Shown here piece after piece: positions 1 through 6,300 of a stretch of 6,601 nt of DNA. The stretch covers positions 1-6,601 of the forward strand of contig JADZBJ010000032.1 of the NCBI GenBank assembly GCA_020852155.1. Reading direction: 5' to 3'. This DNA comes from Saprospiraceae bacterium. Its GTDB lineage: Bacteria; Bacteroidota; Bacteroidia; Chitinophagales; Saprospiraceae. Each line of letters opens with the position of its first letter. Within the stretch, counting starts at the first letter, position 1. The notes under the pieces were generated by a model. The model ran no database searches, was not told the DNA's origin, and saw nothing but the letters and a program-made list of their open reading frames with translations. The position numbers and the translations under genes were made by a program.

Positions 1-317
1 CGAATGTGCCGATCAACTGTGGCCAGTTTGCCGTGTGGCAATGTCAGCTTCCAACCTTTAACCTGAGTGGCAATTTTGCCTGCCAGGGCAATGGTTGCGT
101 CAATCCGATACCGATGAACTGGGTGTTGACCCATCCGATATTGGGCGTTGTCAATCAAGGCTCAATGACCGGGCCGGGCTTCCTGGTGTCCATTCCAAGT
201 TCGTCGTTCCCGAATCCGGGTGTTTACAACCTGCTCTTATCCGGTATTTGCGGTACGGACACTTGTTATTGCGAAATAAAAATTGAAACGCCGGGATGTG
301 GCAACGACTGCACGTGC
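1..317 (+). repeat. Intragenic tandem repeat, copy A (period 366 bp)
   Basis: This is the first of two in-frame copies offset by exactly 366 bp (122 codons). By hand alignment it differs from copy B at about 38 of 317 bases, and 92 of 104 residues are identical. All 10 Cys are conserved: module residues 5, 13, 26, 31, 82, 87, 89, 98, 102 and 104. A linker at 318-366 containing NSGPN joins it to copy B. Because the window opens inside the same linker-repeat junction, further copies may lie upstream. Confidence 0.9.
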
Positions 318-2162
318 GCAATGCCGAATGCCTTCACCAACCTGAGTTACAAGCCTAACAGCGGCCCGAATGTGCCGATCAACTGTGGCCAGTTTGCGGT
401 ATGGCAATGCCAGTTCCCAACTTTTAACCTGGGTGGCAACTTCGCCTGCCAGGGTAATGGTTGCGCCAATCCGATACCGATGAACTGGGTGTTGATCCAT
501 CCGATATTGGGCGTTGTGGATCAAGGCCCGATGACCGGTCCGAACTTCTCGGTGTCTATTCCGAATTCGTCGTTCCCGAATCCGGGTGTTTATACCCTGT
601 TGTTGTCCGGTATTTGCGGTACAGACACTTGTTATTGTGAAATAAAAATCGAAACGCCGGGCTGCGGCAACGGCTGCGCTTGTGGCGAAGTGACCTGGGC
701 GCAAATTTTCAAAACCTGGGATTGGAACAGTCCGATCAAATGCAACAACGCCGCCAATCCGGTGGTCGTGCCTTGCCTGAAAAATGGCCAGAATTACTTT
801 ATTCACGGCGATTTCACGTGCAGTTCGTCCAACTGCGCAACAGGCGCTGTCACCTGGGTATTAGACAGACCTAACCCGTTGACTAACGTTTCCGGTACGG
901 CAACAGGCCCATATCCGCATTTTGACATAATGCTGTTGGGCAGTTATTTCACTCAACCGGGCGTGTATCAATTGACCGTTTCCCGTACTTGTGGAACGAC
1001 CACCTGCTCCTGCACGTTCTACTTTGAGGTGAGATCTTGTCCGTGTGATTGTGACAGCCTGCCACCTGTCGCGCTGCAAGGATTCAACGTATCTGGTTCG
1101 ATTTTCAATTGCAAAAGGACCTTCACGCCAGCGGCGCAGCTTTGCTCCAACGATCAGGTGTACTGGTTTGTCAATTTCTCATTGGCAGGAACAACCACTG
1201 GCAGCACACCATTCATGTATAATTTCGCCACAGGCGGTTCATACTGGGTCTGTATGCTGGTAGTTCGGACAGACCCGAGTACCGGGGCGGTTTGCGAGCA
1301 CTATGTTCGATGCCGATATATCAAAGTGAAATGCCTGACTATCAACGACCCGCACGAGTGTGCCAATGATGTGGTGAAAAACGGCTTGTTCAACGAAGGC
1401 GTGACGCCGGGCGAATTAGACGGCGAAGGTTCCATAAACAACTGGGAATGGTTCCCGAATACGGGCAACGGCGCTGTTTTTGCCGACTCTACGGCGGGCG
1501 CAAACGATGATGGCGCATTGGTGTTCAGCGGCGGTCTGGATAATTTTGGCGCTGTGTATCAGCAAGTGGATTTGGCGCCTGAAGGTTTCATGACCCTCGA
1601 TTTCTTCTATCGTAATATGCTGGATGAGGCCCTGCCTGCCGGTACGGTACTGGAATTCAGGCTGCATTCAGAGCCTGTTCCGGGCAGCCCGAATCAAGTA
1701 TTGCACACCGAGCCCGTCAGCAGCGACACCAGCGCCGGAGGCTGGCAAAACAGGTTTGTTTCCAAGCAATATGCTGTCAACCCGGATTACAAATACCTGA
1801 TCGTTTGTGTGCGCAATCAGGACAGCGAGCGTCAGTCGCTTGTGGCCCTGGACAACCTGGTAATATGCAGTTCCAGTGCGCAGTTGACCGAAACGGATGA
1901 GGCAGACAAAGCGTTGCAAATTCGCTTGTTCCCGAATCCGAACACCGGCGAGTTTACGGTTGAGTTGTCGGAAACGGCTACGGCCAAACATAGCCTGCGC
2001 ATTGTGAACCTGACTGGTCAGGTGTTGTATGATGCACCAGCTCAGGAAGGTCAATCGCAGCAGAATATTCGCACCCGTGATCTTCCGGCTGGTTTGTACT
2101 TCCTGCAAGTGTTGCACGAAGGCCGCCTGATAGCCACGAAGAAGTTTGTTCGAAGCGAGTAA
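1..2162 (+). CDS. Cysteine-rich tandem-repeat secreted protein with T9SS type A sorting domain (5'-partial)
   Basis: The reading frame is open from the first complete codon (nt 3) to a TAA at 2160-2162. A GTG at nt 6 lies inside a repeat and recurs in copy 2 as an internal Val, so it is not the start; the gene begins left of the window. Residues are numbered here from that Val. Residues 1-104 and 123-226 are two near-identical modules with 10 Cys each. Residues 227-349 are a diverged third copy that keeps the GDFTC, WVL, QPGVY and RTCGTTTCSC positions, and 350-443 look like a more distant PKD/Ig-like module. Residues about 455-622 (VVKNGLF... to ALDNLVIC) resemble a jelly-roll carbohydrate-binding-like domain. 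Residues 637-718 are a T9SS type A sorting domain, with LFPNPNTGEF, an LPAGLYFLQV strand and the final KKFVRSE. By family knowledge such proteins cross the outer membrane through T9SS, lose this tail and are attached to the surface or released. Adhesion or matrix function is inference. No catalytic motif is seen. Confidence 0.9.
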   Translation, partial: NVPINCGQFAVWQCQLPTFNLSGNFACQGNGCVNPIPMNWVLTHPILGVVNQGSMTGPGFLVSIPSSSFPNPGVYNLLLSGICGTDTCYCEIKIETPGCGNDCTCAMPNAFTNLSYKPNSGPNVPINCGQFAVWQCQFPTFNLGGNFACQGNGCANPIPMNWVLIHPILGVVDQGPMTGPNFSVSIPNSSFPNPGVYTLLLSGICGTDTCYCEIKIETPGCGNGCACGEVTWAQIFKTWDWNSPIKCNNAANPVVVPCLKNGQNYFIHGDFTCSSSNCATGAVTWVLDRPNPLTNVSGTATGPYPHFDIMLLGSYFTQPGVYQLTVSRTCGTTTCSCTFYFEVRSCPCDCDSLPPVALQGFNVSGSIFNCKRTFTPAAQLCSNDQVYWFVNFSLAGTTTGSTPFMYNFATGGSYWVCMLVVRTDPSTGAVCEHYVRCRYIKVKCLTINDPHECANDVVKNGLFNEGVTPGELDGEGSINNWEWFPNTGNGAVFADSTAGANDDGALVFSGGLDNFGAVYQQVDLAPEGFMTLDFFYRNMLDEALPAGTVLEFRLHSEPVPGSPNQVLHTEPVSSDTSAGGWQNRFVSKQYAVNPDYKYLIVCVRNQDSERQSLVALDNLVICSSSAQLTETDEADKALQIRLFPNPNTGEFTVELSETATAKHSLRIVNLTGQVLYDAPAQEGQSQQNIRTRDLPAGLYFLQVLHEGRLIATKKFVRSE
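367..683 (+). repeat. Intragenic tandem repeat, copy B
   Basis: This second copy of the Cys-rich module lies 366 bp downstream of copy A. Similarity to copy A ends at the CGNGCAC segment, after which the sequence passes into a diverged third copy (684 to about 1052). Most of the differences from copy A are synonymous, as in GCC/GCG, TGT/TGC and CCA/CCG. This suggests the protein module has been kept under selection since the duplication. Confidence 0.88.
684..1052 (+). repeat. Diverged third copy of the Cys-rich module
   Basis: This stretch encodes a module that is poorly conserved at DNA level but recognisable in protein: GDFTC for GNFAC, VTWVLDRP for MNWVLIHP, TGPYPHFDIML for TGPNFSVSIP, QPGVYQLTVSRTCGTTTCSC for NPGVYTLLLSGICGTDTCYC, and a closing CPCDC. 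It shows that copies A and B are a recent expansion of an older repeat architecture within the same protein. Confidence 0.7.
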
Positions 2163-2176
2163 CGTACCGTACGACT

Positions 2177-2205
2177 GTACACTCGAAACACCAGTTTCGA
2201 GCAGC
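2177..2205 (+). repeat. Hairpin repeat unit 1
   Basis: This 29-bp unit is repeated exactly at 2209-2237, after a 3-bp spacer. It contains a perfect 8-bp stem, CTCGAAAC (2182-2189) and GTTTCGAG (2194-2201), around the loop ACCA. It starts 15 bases after the stop codon of the Cys-rich gene and lies before that gene's terminator, so it would be in the 3' UTR of the transcript. Confidence 0.85.
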
Positions 2206-2208
2206 ACC

Positions 2209-2237
2209 GTACACTCGAAACACCAGTTTCGAGCAGC
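2209..2237 (+). repeat. Hairpin repeat unit 2
   Basis: This is an exact 29-bp copy of unit 1, with stems CTCGAAAC (2214-2221) and GTTTCGAG (2226-2233) around the loop ACCA. The identity includes the non-stem flanks GTACA and CAGC. It is therefore a repeated unit and not two independent palindromes. Confidence 0.85.
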
Positions 2238-2242
2238 GCGTA

Positions 2243-2282
2243 CCAGCCCTCCATTCTACGGAATTGGAGGGCTGGGTTTTTT
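2243..2282 (+). terminator. Intrinsic terminator of the Cys-rich gene
   Basis: CCAGCCCTCC-ATTC pairs with GAAT-TGGAGGGCTGG, giving a stem of about 14 bp with one bulged T, closed by the loop TACG (2257-2260) on a C-G pair. C(UACG)G belongs to the very stable UNCG tetraloop class. Six T follow at 2277-2282. This is a textbook Rho-independent terminator reading rightward, and it should separate the upstream gene from the lipoprotein gene. Confidence 0.92.
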
Positions 2283-2303
2283 CAGGCTTTTCATAAAAAA
2301 AAC

Positions 2304-2465
2304 GTAACTGGTTAGGTCGCTCCCATTTTGGTCAAAAAAGGTCAATTTTAGGCCATTCTTCACCATTTTTTTCGTCCGATGCGCTGCATCGAACTCAAAA
2401 AAGCGGCTTGATTGACCTAAAATTGCCTACTTTTTTGATCCAAAACCGCTGACCTAACCAGTTAC
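2304..2465. mobile_element. 162-bp palindromic MITE-like element, possibly with IS66-type ends
   Basis: The ends are perfect 15-bp inverted repeats, GTAACTGGTTAGGTC (2304-2318) and GACCTAACCAGTTAC (2451-2465). Imperfect pairing continues inward: CAATTTTAGG on the left matches CCTAAAATTG on the right, and AAAAAAGG lies opposite CTACTTTTTT. It ends in a central hairpin, CGATGC-GCT-GCATCG (2377-2391), whose midpoint coincides with the midpoint of the element. The octamer AAAAAAAC directly abuts both ends (2296-2303 and 2466-2473), as a target-site duplication would. IS66-family ends are known to begin GTAA and to make 8-bp duplications, so a non-autonomous IS66-type derivative is my inference. 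No transposase is encoded. The alternative is a chromosomal palindrome between A-rich tracts, because the duplication is low in complexity. Confidence 0.6.
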
Positions 2466-2526
2466 AAAAAAACAGAGAGCATTCAGGTAAGATTTTTTCA
2501 GGATGCCCGATTTAAATGAAACAATG

Positions 2527-2556
2527 GCGAAACTGGTGTTTCGCTGATACTTTCAC
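2527..2556 (-). repeat. Hairpin repeat unit 3 (inverted orientation)
   Basis: GCGAAAC (2527-2533) pairs with GTTTCGC (2538-2544) around the loop TGGT. Its 16-base core is the exact reverse complement of the core of units 1 and 2, so it belongs to the same family in the opposite orientation. A tail ending TACTTTCAC recurs in slightly altered form in unit 4. Confidence 0.75.
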
Positions 2557-2559
2557 CTT

Positions 2560-2593
2560 CCGCGAAACAGGTGTTTCGCGGGTACTTTTTCAC
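2560..2593 (-). repeat. Hairpin repeat unit 4, next to the lipoprotein start codon
   Basis: CCGCGAAAC (2560-2568) and GTTTCGCGG (2573-2581) form a perfect 9-bp stem around the loop AGGT. The tail TACTTTTTCAC matches that of unit 3, so units 3 and 4 form an imperfect tandem pair. The stem ends 14 bases before the ATG at 2596, close enough to affect ribosome access if it is transcribed. Confidence 0.75.
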
Positions 2594-2595
2594 TC

Positions 2596-3201
2596 ATGTT
2601 AACCAAATTAAATGTGCTCTTTTTAGCGATGCTGGGCGTCGCTTTTTTCTCTTCCTGCAAAAAAGACGACGACGAGACAAGCGACGTCCAGCAACCCACT
2701 GCCGAGTATTACTTTCTGGCGAAGGTGGATGGCCAAAATACCGGTTACGAACTGGATGCTTCGGGCAATGTTGCCATGAGCAACGGTACTGATTCGAGTA
2801 TTGACCCGCCATTTTGCTCGTACTCTTACAGCTGCGCCATAGGCGATGGCAAGACTGATGATGGGCCGTATTTTGAAGTATTTTTTCCTGATTTATTCTC
2901 TGGCGATTGCGGCAACGCAGCAGCGCAATTTTCGGGGCTGTTCCACACAGGCGCTTATGCTTATGGCCTGACGACAGGCAAGGTGCTGATTCGTTATTTT
3001 GACGGGACAGCAGTTTGGGTATCTGACCCATCTAAGCAAAGCGGTTCCAGTTTTGAAGTAACCACTTCGCAGCGTACGGATACGCCATTAGGCGCTTACC
3101 AGAAAGTATGCGGCAAAGGCAGTTGCCAGTTGTACAACGAAGCCGGACAAAGTAAAAAACTGGAGAACGTGCAGTTTTGTATGTCGTTCACACAGTTGTA
3201 A
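2596..3201 (+). CDS. Putative surface-exposed lipoprotein of unknown function
   Basis: This gene encodes 201 residues. The N-terminus is a lipoprotein signal peptide: Lys4, a hydrophobic core about LNVLFLAMLGVAFF, then FSS-Cys21 as the lipidation site. Residues 22-27 are KKDDDE. A Lys followed by acidic residues just after the lipidated Cys is the known Bacteroidota signal sending lipoproteins to the outer face of the outer membrane, so surface display is likely. The mature part (about 180 residues) has six further Cys at 74, 80, 105, 172, 177 and 195, perhaps three disulfides, and alternating polar and aromatic segments that suggest a beta-rich domain. I do not recognise the family; the AKVDGQNTGYELDASG segment recalls other small Bacteroidota lipoproteins. 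The ATG at 2596 places the signal peptide correctly. No Shine-Dalgarno is seen. Terminators on both sides suggest a single-gene unit. Confidence 0.88.
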   Translation: MLTKLNVLFLAMLGVAFFSSCKKDDDETSDVQQPTAEYYFLAKVDGQNTGYELDASGNVAMSNGTDSSIDPPFCSYSYSCAIGDGKTDDGPYFEVFFPDLFSGDCGNAAAQFSGLFHTGAYAYGLTTGKVLIRYFDGTAVWVSDPSKQSGSSFEVTTSQRTDTPLGAYQKVCGKGSCQLYNEAGQSKKLENVQFCMSFTQL

Positions 3202-3233
3202 TGATTAATAAAATTCCTGTGTGAAGTCACTTC

Positions 3234-3272
3234 GCCCTTTGGCCAGTTTTGGTCAAAGGGCAGGTTTTTTTT
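3234..3272 (+). terminator. Intrinsic terminator of the lipoprotein gene
   Basis: GCCCTTTGGCC (3234-3244) pairs with GGTCAAAGGGC (3251-3261) as an 11-bp stem with one G-U wobble and the 6-base loop AGTTTT. After AGG come eight T (3265-3272). It reads rightward, 32 bases after the lipoprotein stop codon. The remaining 61 bases up to the next ATG form an A/T-rich leader with no Shine-Dalgarno. No clear promoter could be assigned there, although the promoter of the next gene should lie in or just before it. Confidence 0.92.
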
Positions 3273-3333
3273 GTAATACTTCTATAAAAACCGTTTCTTT
3301 CAGGAAAATTATAACACATCAACCATTTCAACT

Positions 3334-6300
3334 ATGAAATCAAGTCTCACTCACTGGCTACTGTTCTTTGTTGCCATTTTTACGACACTAATCTCTAACG
3401 CCCAGAATTGTCTGCCTGACGGTATCGGTTTTTACAGTCAGTCGGATATCAACAATTTCGCCGCCAACTATCCGGGTTGTACACACATAGAGGGCAATGT
3501 GTATATCAGCTCCAATAATATTACCAACCTGAACGGGCTGAGTCAGTTGCAGTCTATTGGCGGTAATCTGGATATTTCCTGGGCGCCTAACCTGACGAGT
3601 TTGCAAGGGTTGAGTAATGTTACTTCTATCAACGGGTTTAGCATGTATAACACCAAAGTCACCACGCTTACGCCGCTTCAGAACCTGCAAAACCTGAAAT
3701 ATTTATACATTGATAATCCGGTTTATACGCCTGCTTTCAATTCGCTGAACGGCCTGCAAGGGTTAACCAGCCTTGAATATATTACGCTTTCAAATATAGG
3801 TATTACCAGCCTTAATGGTCTTCAAAATCTGACGTCGTTAAAAGTCATTAATTTAAATTATTTATCAGCACTGAATACTTTGAATGGCATTTCCAATATA
3901 AGCCATTTAGATCGAGTTTCTGTTTCGAATTCTGTTTTGACCAACCTGAGTAGTTTGCAAACAATAGCGACCATTGACACGCTCTATCTATACCTCAATA
4001 ATCAACTAACCAATTTTTCAGGACTTGCCCCTTGTGTTGTCAAAAATATCTATTCAGGCAACCCGTCTTTGAATAGTTTGCAGGGTTTGCAGCATTTAAC
4101 GCAGTTAAAAAGCCTGATTATCAATGAATCTAAACTAACTGACCTGTCTGAACTTGGACAATTAACCCAATTAGACAGCCTTGTATTGGAGTCAAATAAC
4201 ATGCTGCTGAACCTGAATGGGCTGCAAAATTTAACCACACTCCCATTCTTGTCATTAAGGGAAAATAACGTGCTGGCCAGTTTTACAGGCCTGGGCAATG
4301 TGGTTAGTATGGGAAGGCTTTCGATGAGTCAATGTCCGAAAATTATTGATTTTACAACATTATCCAGTTTAAGCAAACTGGATGACCTGCATTGTTCAAG
4401 TAATCCGATGCTGCATTTGGCGGGTTTGGAAAGTATTGATTCGTTGCGATCAGTTTCGCTTAATGAATTGCCGTCGGTGGTTAATCTGAACGGGTTAAAT
4501 AATTTGAAACACGTTGAACGGTTGTTTATCGGCAATTGCGATGAACTTACAAGCCTTCAGGAGCTCCAAAATTTGGAAAACACAGGGGAATTGTTCCTTG
4601 GAAACTGTTCTAAAATAACCAATTTAGCAGGCTTGGAACAAGTGAAATCAGCCACGGATTTGCTAATTAGCAATTGTTCTACCCTGGGAAATATCAGCGC
4701 CCTGAAGGGCATCAAGGAATTATCGGGTGATTTATATATTGACGCAAACTCGACGTTGACTTCGCTCGATGGTTTGAATAACATTGATTCTATTGGTGGA
4801 GAAATGTCCATATCTTTTAGTCCCGCATTAACTTCAATTGAGCATTTATCCAGCCTGAAATATGTGGGCAGGGGCGTTTTGCTGTTCTTCAATGCGTTCT
4901 CCAATTTACACGGACTTGAAAACCTCGAAGTCGTCAATGGCAATGTGTCGCCACTATTGGGCGATACACTGCCGGGGTCACTCTATATTTCCGAAAATCC
5001 GCAATTAACCGATATCAATGCATTGCAAAGTCTGCAATCATTCAATCGGCTATATATTGTGGATAACCCGCAGTTGTCCTTGTGTTCAGTAGCCCCAATC
5101 TGCGCAGCCGTGTACAATTTCCCCCAAAAAGTAGTCGTGTCCGACAACGCCCCCGGCTGCAACTCAAAAGAAGAAATCCTGGATCATTGCAGCGGTCGCT
5201 CCGTGACCGTCGAAGTGCTGCGCGATGACAATGCCACCTGCGCTTCCGGCTTGCCTGTGCCGGATTTGCCCGTCCGGTTGGTCGGTACGGTTCAGACCAC
5301 GCTTCGACCGACCGATCAGGCAGGTAAAGCGAGTTTTAAATTTCTGGAACAAGGCGATTTTAACCTTGAATTGCCACAAATCAACAGCGGTTTCTGGAAT
5401 ATCTGCGAATTGCGCTATGTACTGACAGGCAGTAACGGACAAGACTCCACGCACGTCAAGTTGTTCCTTTCGCCCAAGGGCCTGTGCCCCAACCTCATCG
5501 CCAAACTGAACCTTCCACCGAATTTCCGTGGTTGTCTGGTGAGTACGCCTGTCGGTTTTTCAGTGCGCAACGAAGGAACATATCAGTCCGAAAATGCCGT
5601 GGCGACGGTGGTTTTGCCGTCGGTTTTTAACATTGTTTCGACCGATGTGCCCATCAGCAACCAGCAAGGCGATACGCTGTATTTTAACCTCGGTAATATT
5701 CAGCCGCTTGAAACGAAAAACATCAACATCACCGTCATCACCCAATGCGGTGCAGACGTGGCCGGACATACCTTGTGTGTGGAAGGTTTTGTGAAATTAG
5801 ATAATCCTTGCCCGGAAGTAGCGCTGTCTTACTCGAAAGTTGTGGCCAAAGCCGAGTGCATCAACGACGAAATTGTGCGTTTCACCCTGAAAAATATCGG
5901 CGATGCGCCGACCCTTGGCTGGCACGAATACAAGGTCATTCGCAATACCTCTGTGGTAGCCAATTATTCTTTCAGCCTGAATAATCAGCAAAGCCTCGTA
6001 CTCGAATACCCGGCCGACGGCGCTACCTGGCGCATCGAAGCGACACATCTGGATGACGGTACACAAACGGCCGCAGCCATCGAAGGCTGCAACGGCCTGA
6101 CGCCGGGCCTGATTACAGCCTTCTGGCTCGATCACGGCCCTGATAAATATGATTTTGATTGCCGTCAGGTGGTGCAGGCTTATGACCCGAATGAGAAAAC
6201 GGCTATTCCGGGTTTTCCGAATAACGAGATAACCATTATCTCAGGTCGGGAGCCGATTTTTTACACCATTCATTTTCAAAATACGGGAACTGATACGGCA

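Larger units (their letters stand above)
2163..2595. other. Gene-free, structure-rich intergenic region
   Basis: I find no credible gene in these 433 bases. From left to right they hold a tandem pair of 29-bp hairpin repeats (2177-2237), an intrinsic terminator (2243-2282), a 162-bp palindromic element (2304-2465) and a second tandem pair of related hairpins (2527-2593). The remaining stretch, 2474-2526, shows nothing recognisable. No convincing Bacteroidota promoter (TTTG followed by TAnnTTTG) was found by eye; the nearest match is TACTTTTT at 2583-2590, which lies only six bases from the lipoprotein ATG. Confidence 0.75.

Noticed and set aside
6..8. GTG as the start codon of the Cys-rich gene
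   Set aside because: The same codon recurs as an internal Val at 372-374 in the second repeat, and the frame stays open to the left edge, so the start lies outside the window.
237..806. 189-codon open frame on the minus strand inside the Cys-rich gene
   Set aside because: It is antisense to a well-supported gene, its translation mirrors the tandem repeats, and it has no recognisable domain.
1668..2207. 179-codon minus-strand open frame over the T9SS sorting domain
   Set aside because: It is a shadow of the sorting-domain coding sequence. Its start falls within hairpin unit 1 and terminator, and its product shows no signal or motif.
2177..2237. CRISPR-like array formed by the two 29-bp repeats
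   Set aside because: There are only two exact copies, with a 3-bp spacer, and no cas genes. The palindromic core explains them better as hairpin repeats.
2571..2792. 73-codon plus-strand frame overlapping the lipoprotein start
   Set aside because: It is out of frame with the lipoprotein, begins inside hairpin unit 4, and its Arg-rich product looks like frame-shifted coding sequence.
2594..3031. 145-codon minus-strand open frame over the lipoprotein gene
   Set aside because: The plus-strand frame has a full signal peptide, lipobox and downstream terminator. The antisense product is basic and featureless.
4050..4943. Several minus-strand open frames across the LRR region
   Set aside because: They all lie antisense to the uninterrupted LRR frame, and their Leu/Ser/Asn-rich products are antisense readings of the periodic repeat codons.
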